A DNA stretch of 36,604 nt, from IMG/VR virus record IMGVR_UViG_3300025889_000379, positions 1 to 36,604 of that record. The stretch is one strand, 5' to 3'. Shown here in pieces: positions 29,850-36,324 of the stretch. The first letter of the stretch is position 1. Each line of letters begins with the position of its first letter. The stretch comes from a virus. The translations under genes and the position numbers were made by a program. The notes below the pieces were generated by a model that searched no databases, was not told where the DNA came from, and worked only from the letters and a program-made list of their open reading frames with translations.

Positions 29850-30545
29850 ATGGCACGTAATCCTCTACATGGTCGCGGTAGTGAGTATTTCTCCAGAACA
29901 AACCCGAATGATATGTACTACCCGCAAAGCGGCGATTACTACCTTGATCAGACAGGTGTAACCGGCAGCGGAATGTCTAACCCCATGTTGCCGGAAGGGT
30001 ACCAGAACAACCTCATAGAATTGCAGCCTGATGCGTACAGATACAATCCTAGGCTTCCTGATCCGCGCATGCCGTCGCCGTCTTATCAAGCGATGTATCC
30101 TCGGGGCAGCCGTCCCAATGAAGTTCCGTCTGGTGCAGGTGGCGACGGCTTGAACGATGGCAGAGAACGTAGGGATCTTCCACGCAACAGCGGCAACAAT
30201 CTGATGCAATTGGCGCAAGTCAATCCCAACACGTATGCTGATCAGTATGTTGATCAAAGCATGATGCCGCAAGAAAATGATCGTAGTGTATGGGCGCGGC
30301 AACCATGGCCCATGCAACGGGGAACGCCAGGCGGTAGAGCTTGGGATATGCTAACGCGGATTCAGCCGGATGGCCGCAGTGTTCGAGGGCATCACTGGGG
30401 AGAAGGATGGCCGGGGCCGCATATGCCGTTGCAGCAAGGGGAAACCTCGCCGGATCTGATGCGTTATCGAATGTTTGTCGAGCAATACGGACGTGAACCG
30501 ACAACCGACATGGAAATACAAATGATATATGGCGACGGACCGTAA
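29850..30545 (+). CDS. Disordered Pro/Gly/Gln-rich protein after ejection genes (231 aa)
   Basis: This is a low-complexity sequence rich in Pro, Asn, Tyr, Met and Arg (NPNDMYYPQSGDYY, RLPDPRMPSPSYQAMYPRGS). It has no membrane segments and a short helical end (LMRYRMFVEQYGREPTTDME). The final part resembles the C-terminal tail of some virion proteins. It starts 3 bases after the giant ejection gene and ends before the lysis cassette. A virion protein is likely from position; no family is recognised. Confidence 0.6.
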   Translation: MARNPLHGRGSEYFSRTNPNDMYYPQSGDYYLDQTGVTGSGMSNPMLPEGYQNNLIELQPDAYRYNPRLPDPRMPSPSYQAMYPRGSRPNEVPSGAGGDGLNDGRERRDLPRNSGNNLMQLAQVNPNTYADQYVDQSMMPQENDRSVWARQPWPMQRGTPGGRAWDMLTRIQPDGRSVRGHHWGEGWPGPHMPLQQGETSPDLMRYRMFVEQYGREPTTDMEIQMIYGDGP

Positions 30546-30556
30546 GTCGTTGCAAC

Positions 30557-31282
30557 ATGGGCCGAGCAATGCAGATATCTCAGCGCGGTCTTGACCTGAT
30601 CTACCATTTCGAAGGCAAGCTAAAGAAGCTGCCGGATGGTCGGTACAAGGCGTACCGTTGCCCGGCCGGCGTCTGGACGATTTATGCGGGGTGTACGGAA
30701 GGTGTAAAGCCTGGCATGATCGTGACCGAGGACGAAGGCGAAGCCATGTTCCGGGGGGAGCTGGCCAAGTTCGAGAAGGCCGTTGAGCGGCTCGTCACGT
30801 GCGACATGAACCAGTGCCAGTTCGACGCGCTCGTGAGCTTCGCCTACAATGTAGGCGTCGGCGGGCTCAGCAAGTCATCCGTGTTGCGTCATTTCAATGC
30901 TGGCCGATTAGATCAGGCAGCGAAGGCGTTCCTTTTGTGGAACAAGGGCGGCGGTCGCGTACTCAAGGGCCTGGTGCGGCGGCGCGCTGCCGAGGCCGCG
31001 CTGTTCCTCGACAAGCCAGACGAGCCGGAAATCGAAGCCGAGCCGGACATGCCTCAGGCAGTGGAGCCAAGCCCGGAGAAACCGAGCCGCACGACTGTCA
31101 GCGTCGGCACGGGCGTTGCCGTCACTGGCGTCGGCGGGGCGATTGCTCAGACAAAAGAAGCCACCGAAGTCGCCAAGCAGGTCAAGGACGTGGCCCCGCC
31201 CTGGGACAGCTACGCCTGGCCGGCGGCCATCCTCGGGGCAGCGCTGATTGCGGCAGTGGTGCTGCTACGGAGGCGATCATGA
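30557..31282 (+). CDS. GH24 endolysin with C-terminal membrane anchor (241 aa)
   Basis: The lysozyme domain occupies residues 5-155. It has the catalytic Glu in HFEGK (Glu19), AYRCPAGVWTI (Cys35 and Thr41 in the positions of the second and third active residues), and helices QCQFDALVSFAYNVGVGGL and WNKGGGRVLKGLVRRRAAE. The usual GYGHT is replaced by YAGCT (43-47), and the loop between Glu19 and Cys35 is longer than usual. A Pro/Glu-rich linker and a C-terminal hydrophobic helix (about 221-237, AAILGAALIAAVVLL) end in RRRS. The start (30557 or 30569) lacks a clear ribosome-binding site. It overlaps the spanin gene by ATGA. Confidence 0.8.
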   Translation: MGRAMQISQRGLDLIYHFEGKLKKLPDGRYKAYRCPAGVWTIYAGCTEGVKPGMIVTEDEGEAMFRGELAKFEKAVERLVTCDMNQCQFDALVSFAYNVGVGGLSKSSVLRHFNAGRLDQAAKAFLLWNKGGGRVLKGLVRRRAAEAALFLDKPDEPEIEAEPDMPQAVEPSPEKPSRTTVSVGTGVAVTGVGGAIAQTKEATEVAKQVKDVAPPWDSYAWPAAILGAALIAAVVLLRRRS

Positions 31283-31503
31283 TCAGCATTCTTGCCGGTC
31301 GCGGCCTGTCGATTGTCGGCGTCATCACAGCCGCGCTGCTAGCGCTGTGGGGCTGGGGATACAGCCAGCAAGTCAAGGGCGTGAAAAAGGAGCGTGCTCG
31401 CGTGGAAGCCGTAGGAAAAAAGCTCAATGCGAAGGCAAAGCGCGCTGCTGATCGTGCTCGGACTGATCCTCGCCGGGTGCTCTCAAAATACATCCGCGAT
31501 TGA
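31279..31503 (+). CDS. Rz-like: Rz-like inner-membrane spanin (74 aa)
   Basis: The protein has a short N-terminus, one transmembrane helix (LSIVGVITAALLALWGWGY) and then a Lys/Arg-rich coiled-coil-type periplasmic domain (VKKERARVEAVGKKLNAKAK). This is the i-spanin layout, though at the short end. GGAGG lies 5 bases upstream, and the ATG overlaps the endolysin stop. The o-spanin gene starts within it in another frame. Together they would fuse inner and outer membranes at lysis. Confidence 0.75.
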   Translation: MISILAGRGLSIVGVITAALLALWGWGYSQQVKGVKKERARVEAVGKKLNAKAKRAADRARTDPRRVLSKYIRD

Positions 31504-31666
31504 CCCGCGACTGCTCTGTGACACGTGGTGGCCGATTTACCCCAGCCGGCGCGATGTGCTGACCGACGGCACGGCCGAGCAGATCGCCGGCAACAACGCA
31601 TCGAATGAAAGCATCTGTGGCGCGCGTCCTGCCCCGCCTAAAAGGATCGCATCCAATGCTCGTTGA
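31427..31666 (+). CDS. Rz1-like: Rz1-like outer-membrane lipoprotein spanin (79 aa)
   Basis: A signal peptide with a lipobox (LLIVLGLILAGC, lipidated Cys18) precedes a mature part with Pro and Cys residues (CDTWWPIYPSRRDVLTDGTA, then PAPPKR). It starts 77 bases before the Rz-like stop in a different frame, the classic nested Rz/Rz1 arrangement. It overlaps the next membrane gene by 11 bases. Confidence 0.78.
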   Translation: MRRQSALLIVLGLILAGCSQNTSAIDPRLLCDTWWPIYPSRRDVLTDGTAEQIAGNNASNESICGARPAPPKRIASNAR

Positions 31667-32069
31667 CATCCACGCGACTGTGCAAACACCGCTGACGGTC
31701 ATGTTATGGATGATGGCCGGCATGTGGTTTGCGCGGGCGCGGGCCTTTGGCACTGAGACGCTGCCGCGCATTGGCCGTCTCAGTCAGTATATGCTAGCCG
31801 TTTTTTTTGTTTGTCTGGCGGTGAAACAGCAGTGGTGGTCAATCCGCTGGCACCTGCTGGCCATGGGCTCGGACGGCATTGCCGACGCCATCCAGGTTTA
31901 TGGTCTGCTGATACCGATCGTCGCAAATCTGGTCGGTATGTTTGCCGGCGCTGTTGTGCTGGCCATCGCGAGCAGGCCGTTCTTCGGGCGCTGGAGCGGC
32001 CATATAGTCGGAGGAACAGTTTGCTGTCTGCTACTGGTCGGCGCGTATGTCACTGGGCTCGGGCGGTGA
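31656..32069 (+). CDS. Multi-pass membrane protein, holin-like candidate (137 aa)
   Basis: An AAAAGGA site precedes the ATG at 31656. About four hydrophobic helices are visible: TPLTVMLWMMAGMWFA, YMLAVFFVCLAVKQQWW, YGLLIPIVANLVGMFAGAVV and IVGGTVCCLLLVGAYV. It follows the spanins and precedes a second small membrane protein, so a holin or antiholin role is likely. Longer than most class I holins. Function inferred from topology and place. Confidence 0.65.
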   Translation: MLVDIHATVQTPLTVMLWMMAGMWFARARAFGTETLPRIGRLSQYMLAVFFVCLAVKQQWWSIRWHLLAMGSDGIADAIQVYGLLIPIVANLVGMFAGAVVLAIASRPFFGRWSGHIVGGTVCCLLLVGAYVTGLGR

Positions 32070-32083
32070 GGCGATGACCATTG

Positions 32084-32347
32084 ATGATCGATCCATCACA
32101 GAGGCCGTCGTCAGGCTACGACTGGCGAACAATGGTCAGCATGGCGCTCTGGGGCGTCACGGGCCAAAACGGCCTGACCGGCACGAGCAAAGATCACGAA
32201 GTGAGAATCAAAAGACTGGAGGCCTTCCAGAGCGAAATCCAGACCGTGAGGGAAATTGCCCGCTGGTGCCTACTAGGTCTGTCAGCGGTCATCGGGTGGC
32301 TACTGACAGAGCCCGCCGCAAAAGTAATCGGGGCGATCTTGCGATGA
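32084..32347 (+). CDS. Single-pass coiled-coil membrane protein, holin-accessory-like (87 aa)
   Basis: After a polar N-terminus the sequence forms a coiled-coil helix (HEVRIKRLEAFQSEIQTVRE). It ends in a membrane helix (WCLLGLSAVIGWLLTEPAAKV). This resembles XhlA/haemolysin-type lysis proteins found next to holins. The start is uncertain: TTG at 32081 or ATG at 32084, with GAGG about 12 bases away. The stop overlaps the next tiny gene as ATGA. An overlapping longer reading in another frame looks like out-of-frame translation of this gene. Confidence 0.65.
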   Translation: MIDPSQRPSSGYDWRTMVSMALWGVTGQNGLTGTSKDHEVRIKRLEAFQSEIQTVREIARWCLLGLSAVIGWLLTEPAAKVIGAILR

Positions 32348-32436
32348 GGGACACGGTATTCTGGCTCGCTGCTCTGATGACGGTTTCAATTCTGACGGCC
32401 ACGCTCACGATCAAAATTGTCGAGGCACTGCATTAG
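32344..32436 (+). CDS. 30-residue membrane peptide
   Basis: The ATG overlaps the preceding stop. One hydrophobic helix (TVFWLAALMTVSILTATLTI) spans most of the peptide, ending KIVEALH. It is the last rightward gene. Its stop overlaps, tail to tail, the stop of the leftward zinc-binding gene. It is probably a lysis accessory peptide; too short for family assignment. Confidence 0.5.
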   Translation: MRDTVFWLAALMTVSILTATLTIKIVEALH

Positions 32437-32996
32437 GTCTCCCGGTTTGAAGTGACATTGCGAAGCGCCTCACGCACAAAGCGTGCGGCTTCCGATTTGG
32501 TCACTGTTTCGCGCCCGTAGTACGACCCCCAAGTGTCGATTAAGCGCACCGCCTCATCGACAACCTTAGCTGCGACATCGCCCTGGCGCTCTGCGATGCG
32601 GGTTTCCATCGTCGCAACAGCGGATGGTGACACCACACCGAGCTTAGACGTAATTTTGAACGTCCTCCTGAGCTCATCCACAGATGAACGTGCATACGTG
32701 ATGAACCCACCTTTCAGCAGTTCATCAGCGAGCCGATGGGCTGCATCTCTTTTGACATGCTCGTCATAGCCGGGTTCGTTCACGAATTCGGCGGCACACG
32801 TCGCACGCGCATAGACGAGGGCAATTCGCTCATGCTCAACCTTCGGCCCGCATTGAGGGCACGCAAACGTCCTGGACGTTTCTGCAGGTTTCGCCGTGAT
32901 TTCTCCCGAATCTGAATAGACCGCAGGAACGCGCCCATATACTGGCAACCGGATCTTGCCGGCGCCGCTGCAAATATCGCAATCGTGTTGCGCCAT
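32433..32996 (-). CDS. Zinc-binding leftward protein (187 aa)
   Basis: The N-terminus has two cysteine pairs in a DnaJ-like zinc centre (CDICSGAGKIRLP and FACPQCGP, about 45 residues apart). The remainder is helical (YDEHVKRDAAHRLADELLKG, then ELRRTFKITSKLG), ending in ARFVREALRNVTSNRET. It is the last gene of the leftward early operon and meets the rightward lysis genes with stop codons overlapping. Unknown function; a nucleic-acid or protein-binding role is inferred from the zinc motif. Confidence 0.72.
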   Translation of the reverse strand: MAQHDCDICSGAGKIRLPVYGRVPAVYSDSGEITAKPAETSRTFACPQCGPKVEHERIALVYARATCAAEFVNEPGYDEHVKRDAAHRLADELLKGGFITYARSSVDELRRTFKITSKLGVVSPSAVATMETRIAERQGDVAAKVVDEAVRLIDTWGSYYGRETVTKSEAARFVREALRNVTSNRET

Positions 32997-33001
32997 GGGC
33001 C

Positions 33002-33268
33002 TTACTCCGTCACTTCTTGATGCAGCGATTCCAGCGCGGCAATGATGAGTGCGGCAATGCGAGTGTATGCGGCGTTCCTGGCGGCGCTATCGGCGGCGCT
33101 CAAGGCGGCGCTCCAGGCGGCGCTATCGGCGCTCCTGGCGGCGCTATCGGCGGCGCTCAAGGCGGCGCTCCAGGCGGCGCTATCGGCGCTCCTGGCGGCG
33201 CTCCTATCGGCGCTCCAGGCGGCGCTCCAGGCGGCGCTATCGGCGGTCTGTAGGCGATCCGAGTGCAC
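33002..33268 (-). CDS. Ala/Ser-repeat protein (88 aa)
   Basis: The protein is built from AAxSA units (SAAWSAALSAADSAARSAD, repeated), ending in a non-repeat helix (AAYTRIAALIIAALESLHQEV). The repeat reads as a 19-residue unit encoded by a 57-bp DNA repeat. Similar SAAWSA-type proteins are widespread in phages of actinobacteria and rhizobia. The start is a GTG without a good ribosome-binding site, and the DNA is open in all frames here, so the strand is not certain. The minus strand is preferred because of operon direction and the ordered C-terminus. Confidence 0.5.
   Translation of the reverse strand: MHSDRLQTADSAAWSAAWSADRSAARSADSAAWSAALSAADSAARSADSAAWSAALSAADSAARNAAYTRIAALIIAALESLHQEVTE
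33080..33193. repeat. Tandem 57-bp repeat made of GGCGGCGCT units
   Basis: Two exact 57-base copies (33080-33136 and 33137-33193) are built from GGCGGCGCT blocks separated by ATC, CAA, CCA or CCT. Degenerate units continue to about 33250. Fifty-seven is a multiple of three, so the coded protein keeps its frame when copies are gained or lost. Confidence 0.85.
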
Positions 33269-33298
33269 CGAAACGAGAGTAGGCTAGGAGAGGATCGA

Positions 33299-33520
33299 AT
33301 GGACAAAAATCGATGGAGCGATTGGCCGAACCAACTGCATGCCGCTGTGGTGTCATCGACTTGCGCTTGTGATGTGAAAACGTGCTGGTCATGCGGTCCT
33401 ACGTCGTTCACGCACGGGCGGCATGATGTCGTCAATACGAAGGTCTATATCTGCCTCAATAATTTCTGCGATGTCGTCAAACAGCGTGCACGCCTGATGA
33501 TGCGGCATGGCGTCAAATGA
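33299..33520 (+). CDS. Possible small rightward Cys-containing protein (73 aa)
   Basis: A strong GAGAGG site lies just before the ATG at 33299. The first half (MDKNRWSDWPNQLHAAVVSS, then CACDVKTCWSCG) has four cysteines and occupies the only stretch here not claimed by leftward genes (33269-33388). The second half runs antisense over the end of the 158-residue gene. It is either a genuine small gene facing the operon or a chance reading; weakly supported. Confidence 0.3.
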   Translation: MDKNRWSDWPNQLHAAVVSSTCACDVKTCWSCGPTSFTHGRHDVVNTKVYICLNNFCDVVKQRARLMMRHGVK

Positions 33521-33865
33521 CATCGATTTAGGCGCAAACACATGAAGCCGCGTGCCGCTTGTTTTCGTAAAGTGCCATTTGCCAGCCTGGGCATAGGCGG
33601 CAGCAATCATCACGACGGCAGCAGCTGGCTCTGTATCGGCTAGATCGATGGTCTGAACCGTGTGATAGGACGCCTTGCAGATCAGCCATGCGCGTAGGTG
33701 TTCCTCGGATTCGGGCATAAACTCGTGCGCCTCCGGCCAGTGATCGTAGGCCGCCCGGATCATCGCAAACGCGCGTCGGTGCTGGGGCACCGAACGCAAT
33801 TTGCGTGGCGGCGGCTTGTCTAGCTCGCATCCGCAGTGGGGGCAAAGCGTTATCATTTCTTGCAT
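33389..33865 (-). CDS. DUF1367-like phage protein (158 aa)
   Basis: An N-terminal zinc-finger-like pair (CPHCGCELDKPPP) precedes a helical domain (VPQHRRAFAMIRAAYDHWPE, then EEHLRAWLICKASYHTV). That domain matches the DUF1367/NinB-neighbour type of lambdoid phages, in which a Q-H-R-x-F helix and an H-L-R-x-W-L-L-x-K-A-G-Y helix recur. These proteins are linked to recombination-replication functions. The start overlaps the stop of the upstream HTH gene by 13 bases. Confidence 0.7.
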   Translation of the reverse strand: MQEMITLCPHCGCELDKPPPRKLRSVPQHRRAFAMIRAAYDHWPEAHEFMPESEEHLRAWLICKASYHTVQTIDLADTEPAAAVVMIAAAYAQAGKWHFTKTSGTRLHVFAPKSMSFDAMPHHQACTLFDDIAEIIEADIDLRIDDIMPPVRERRRTA

Positions 33866-34080
33866 CCCAAAACGTATAGTTTTTCCCGCCGTCTCATGCG
33901 TGACTTCACGCTCCTAACAAACTCAATGTGTACATCCAATAACAAGCAAATCTGCTCGTTTGTCAGCCCGCGATTAACAAAAAACTCGATTAACTCAGCC
34001 GTCTGCATGATTGTGAGGCTAAGGCGGACCCGATGTGCACCTTGGCTGCTAGCCGGAGGATCGCGCGGTTTGTCTCCCAT
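33853..34080 (-). CDS. Small helix-turn-helix protein (75 aa)
   Basis: The C-terminal 50 residues form a helix-turn-helix (MQTAELIEFFVNRGLTNEQI, then LLDVHIEFVRSVKSRMRRRE) like sigma-factor region 4 or phage regulators. The N-terminus is short and basic. A GAGG lies about 12 bases before the ATG, so the start is not certain; an internal ATG (at MQTAEL) is an alternative. It lies in the leftward early operon and may regulate it. Confidence 0.65.
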   Translation of the reverse strand: MGDKPRDPPASSQGAHRVRLSLTIMQTAELIEFFVNRGLTNEQICLLLDVHIEFVRSVKSRMRRREKLYVLGCKK

Positions 34081-34114
34081 GTCATTCAGGGTCCTCAGCC
34101 GCTAGGTCAGATTG

Positions 34115-34618
34115 TCATCTGGACTTAATGCGTATAGTTTGAAACTGATTACTAAGCTCAGCCCCAGGGATGCGGTCGCCCTTAATCAAAGCCTTTTTAA
34201 TTTCGATTTTGTTCGGTTCAGGGTCTTTTGTGCGCATCCATTGCGCCGGTATTTTTGTTTCATCTGTAATGACTACGGATGGCGGGCTAGCTTGCAGGAA
34301 AATTGTTGATTCTGCTGTCTCAATCTTGCGCTGGCCCGTCGCTTCGAGGGCCAGCAGTAAAGCGCTATCTATAGCAATTAAAGCCATTTTGTAACGGTAT
34401 CTGCGTGCTTCGAGATCATTTGACCTGTCGTCAATAGCCTTGATCATAGAGTGCAGATCATTGCGCCGATTGATGGCTTGGTCAATGACTGATGCTAAAT
34501 TGGTTTCGCCCTCGATCACGATTGAAACCATGTCATCGTCTATATCGTGGGTTTGTCGGAGCTGCCGCAAAATGTTTTCTGCGGTAGCTACTTCGGCTTT
34601 AATTTTAGTGATGTTCAT
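34115..34618 (-). CDS. Siphovirus Gp157-family protein (167 aa)
   Basis: A coiled-coil N-terminus (KIKAEVATAENILRQLRQTH, then LASVIDQAINRRND) precedes the characteristic C-terminal block. That block holds ETAESTIFLQASPPSVVITDET, IPAQWMRTKDPEPNKIEIKKAL, GDRIPGAEL and TIRIKSR. This is the standard Gp157 pattern, found widely in phages and linked to phage resistance or replication in streptococcal phages. The start at 34618 is the ATG before NITKIKAE with AAGG upstream; longer in-frame starts overlap the upstream gene. It follows the SSB-tailed gene. Confidence 0.82.
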   Translation of the reverse strand: MNITKIKAEVATAENILRQLRQTHDIDDDMVSIVIEGETNLASVIDQAINRRNDLHSMIKAIDDRSNDLEARRYRYKMALIAIDSALLLALEATGQRKIETAESTIFLQASPPSVVITDETKIPAQWMRTKDPEPNKIEIKKALIKGDRIPGAELSNQFQTIRIKSR

Positions 34619-34628
34619 ATCCGGTGCC

Positions 34629-35051
34629 TTAAAACGGGATATCGTCCGAAATGTCGGCTGCCGGAATTGTTGTCCGCACAGGCGCAGAGCCATTACCAGC
34701 AAGCGGTTGCACGGGTGCGGGGTGCGCAGGCTTTTGTGTCGTCGAATTTGCAATAGTCAACTCAACGCGAATAGCGTCGACGATACGCCCTTGGAACTCT
34801 ACCCTAGCAGGATAAAGGATGATCGGCTTGCCTTGCCAGTCGTCCGTTTCCCATCCGTGCATTTCCGCAATTATCGATGCGTTGGTCTTGTTCAAAACAA
34901 GGCCACGATCTTTGCCCATAAAGTAGCATACAGGTTTGTGATCGCCGCCAATCTCCTCCATTGCAACATGACTAACCATGACGCTGATTTTGCGCCCCTG
35001 CAGGTCTGCTGCTTTGATGTACTGGCCTGGAAATGCTGATCCGATGTTCAT
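34629..35051 (-). CDS. Early protein with SSB-type C-terminal tip (140 aa)
   Basis: The N-terminal domain (about 1-100) is beta-rich (GQYIKAADLQGRKISVMVSH, FMGKDRGLVLNKTNASIIAE, DDWQGKPIILYPARVEFQGR). It is a conserved partner of Gp157 in many phages. A Pro/Ala-rich linker leads to a C-terminus ending SDDIPF, the tip by which single-stranded-DNA-binding proteins recruit replication and repair partners. Canonical SSB domain motifs are not obvious, so it may be a diverged single-strand DNA-binding protein or a decoy for SSB partners. An AAAGGAAAAA site precedes the ATG. Confidence 0.72.
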   Translation of the reverse strand: MNIGSAFPGQYIKAADLQGRKISVMVSHVAMEEIGGDHKPVCYFMGKDRGLVLNKTNASIIAEMHGWETDDWQGKPIILYPARVEFQGRIVDAIRVELTIANSTTQKPAHPAPVQPLAGNGSAPVRTTIPAADISDDIPF

Positions 35052-35078
35052 GAGTTTTTCCTTTGTTGATGAGTATGC

Positions 35079-35109
35079 GCGTCGACCCGGCCCCGCTCCG
35101 GGTCGACGC
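35079..35109 (-). promoter_or_regulatory. Perfect 12-bp hairpin between leftward genes
   Basis: GCGTCGACCCGG (35079-35090) and CCGGGTCGACGC (35098-35109) are exact complements with a 7-base loop. The hairpin lies between the stop of the 30-residue membrane peptide and the SSB-tailed gene. There is no T-run on either side, so it is more likely an RNA processing or stability element, or a protein site, than a terminator. Confidence 0.6.
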
Positions 35110-35116
35110 CCGCCCT

Positions 35117-35209
35117 CTAAACCGTAGCGTAGTCAGCTGCCGATGCGGCAATGGACAGCAGCAGAAGCACGACGCCGATTGCAATAAGTGCTACCCCGAT
35201 AATTGCCAT
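35117..35209 (-). CDS. 30-residue membrane peptide of early operon
   Basis: A GAGGA site precedes the ATG. The sequence is a hydrophobic helix (AIIGVALIAIGVVLLLLSIA) followed by ASAADYATV. It lies one base after the stop of the coiled-coil gene at 35211. Tiny single-helix membrane proteins recur in this operon (compare 11-181). The small size limits certainty, but the ribosome-binding site and perfect helix support it. Confidence 0.55.
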   Translation of the reverse strand: MAIIGVALIAIGVVLLLLSIAASAADYATV

Positions 35210-35210
35210 A

Positions 35211-35588
35211 TCATTCCTCATCCGCATGTCTGTACGCCTGTACTGTGCTGCTACCGTCGTCGTGCTGATCGTCGGGCCAGATCACGTCAATGCCAAGGTC
35301 CGTCGACATCCGCCGCCAGATGTCCTGATCGTCACGCATGCCCTTAAGCAGTTTGTCCTTTTCCCTACCGAGGCGGTCAACACGCTGTTCGGCTTCCTTT
35401 CGGTGTTCATCGAGCGCATGCAGAATATGCCCTATTTCACCGTCAATTGCTTGCGCTTCGTGCCGCTTTTCAACGATGCGCTTGTACACATCAGCCACCG
35501 CCCTGTTCGGTATGCTAACAACTTCGGCTCGCTCGCTCCTGCTTGTGTTTGGCACGCCGTCAACGAGCCCTCTGATCCATCCGGCCAT
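35211..35588 (-). CDS. Coiled-coil early protein (125 aa)
   Basis: GAGGAT precedes the ATG. The central part is a long charged helix (ADVYKRIVEKRHEAQAIDGE, then LDEHRKEAEQRVDRLGREKD). The C-terminus is acidic and His/Asp-rich (VIWPDDQHDDGSS). No family is recognised. It lies 3 bases after the 82-residue gene and 1 base before the membrane peptide gene, so the three are a tight unit. Confidence 0.68.
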   Translation of the reverse strand: MAGWIRGLVDGVPNTSRSERAEVVSIPNRAVADVYKRIVEKRHEAQAIDGEIGHILHALDEHRKEAEQRVDRLGREKDKLLKGMRDDQDIWRRMSTDLGIDVIWPDDQHDDGSSTVQAYRHADEE

Positions 35589-35591
35589 GTG

Positions 35592-35840
35592 CTATCCTCT
35601 CGCTGTCTCATACACGCCGCTGTCGTTACCCTTGCTGTGTCCAATGGCATCCCGTCGCGCTTCCCAGCGCGTGCGGCGAGCCAGTCCTATTGTTCGCGTG
35701 GCCTCGTGCACAAAATAGTAGCATCCGACACCGACATTGCCGTTGCCGATTTCGCCCCATTCTGCACCGACTTCGTAGCCATCAGGCAGGCGCTGATTGG
35801 GTGCCCAATAACAGACGCGCCAGATTGAATCCGACCCCAT
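35592..35840 (-). CDS. Hypothetical early protein (82 aa)
   Basis: A GGGGG site in the end of the preceding membrane gene serves its ATG. The N-terminal half is Trp/Tyr/Gly-rich (IWRVCYWAPNQRLPDGYEVG, then WGEIGNGNVGVGCYYFVHEA), and the C-terminus is basic (RTRWEARRDAIGHSKGND). No family is recognised. Only its first 7 bases recur at the left edge of the window (1-7), so the overlap between contig ends starts inside this gene. Confidence 0.65.
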   Translation of the reverse strand: MGSDSIWRVCYWAPNQRLPDGYEVGAEWGEIGNGNVGVGCYYFVHEATRTIGLARRTRWEARRDAIGHSKGNDSGVYETARG

Positions 35841-35843
35841 GAT

Positions 35844-36014
35844 TTACCCCCGCATGTCCCATTTGTCCCGGCTGCGATTGTCCATATGGCGCAACAGCCG
35901 CTTGTGCCTCTGCCCGTCGCGCCAGCTCATCCATGCGTCGACGGCTAATCCTGCTATAATGATGGCCGCGAGCAGAGTGGAGATGATCAGCCCCATGATC
36001 TCAGTCTCAGTCAT
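35844..36014 (-). CDS. Small single-pass membrane protein, right copy (56 aa)
   Basis: Same length as the protein at 11-181, with a single residue change (Gln for Arg at 35) despite about ten base changes. It has one membrane helix (IISTLLAAIIIAGLAV) followed by a basic tail. The start again overlaps the RMF-like gene by 8 bases. Its stop lies 4 bases before the start of the 82-residue gene. Confidence 0.75.
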   Translation of the reverse strand: MTETEIMGLIISTLLAAIIIAGLAVDAWMSWRDGQRHKRLLRHMDNRSRDKWDMRG

Positions 36015-36207
36015 GGTTCCGACCTCGCTTTTTCGCTCGCCGCGCTTCGGCGTCTGCCGCCAGCCATCCGGCGATGTACGATGACGACTTGGTCTTGGGC
36101 TCTTTACCGCCCCAGCGTTTTACAGCATACCCCCAATTGTATTCCTCGTGCCGTTTTCGGGCATGGCCGTATCGTGGAAGTGGATGTTTGTGGTTTGCCT
36201 TTGCCAT
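36007..36207 (-). CDS. RMF-like protein, variant allele (66 aa)
   Basis: A CGGGGA site lies 6 bases before the ATG at 36207. The central block (YNWGYAVKRWGG, then SSSYIAGWLAADAEARRAKK) keeps the G-Y-x-x-G and the W helix order of RMF-like proteins. Overall it shares little sequence with its counterpart at 174-389. The flanks and the 8-base overlap with the membrane gene are the same, so this is an allelic replacement at one site. Family assignment is weaker than for the left copy. Confidence 0.5.
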   Translation of the reverse strand: MAKANHKHPLPRYGHARKRHEEYNWGYAVKRWGGKEPKTKSSSYIAGWLAADAEARRAKKRGRNHD

Positions 36208-36237
36208 GGTTTTCCCCGCGATACTGATAATGATACA

Positions 36238-36311
36238 ACCGGGCGGGCGAGGCCACCCCCCGCTATCGTGCATCGCGAGTTACGCTACGCACTGCCTCAA
36301 GCCCGCCCGGT
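36238..36311 (-). ncRNA. Conserved intergenic stem-loop (right copy)
   Basis: The arms ACCGGGCGGGC (36238-36248) and GCCCGCCCGGT (36301-36311) pair perfectly. The AA bulge and the inner GAGGC/GCCTC stem (36249-36253 with 36294-36298) are as in the left copy. Relative to 422-492 one outer pair is G-C instead of T-A, with both partners changed. The inner GTGCGT/ATGCAC hairpin is also retained. Confidence 0.6.
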
Positions 36312-36324
36312 ATTCGCTCCGCCG

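Noticed and set aside
30799-31503. Long 234-residue gene overlapping the endolysin
   Set aside because: The upstream part is Arg-rich shadow of the endolysin. The real gene is the Rz-like spanin starting at 31279 with its own GGAGG.
32047-32436. Single long rightward gene of 129 residues
   Set aside because: Its middle is Arg/Gly/Pro-rich out-of-frame translation of the coiled-coil membrane gene at 32084-32347. Only its last 30 residues look real, as a separate peptide.
33042-33287. Rightward Leu/Ala-repeat protein
   Set aside because: The repeat DNA is open in several frames; this frame has no ordered ends and no ribosome-binding site, and it opposes the operon direction.
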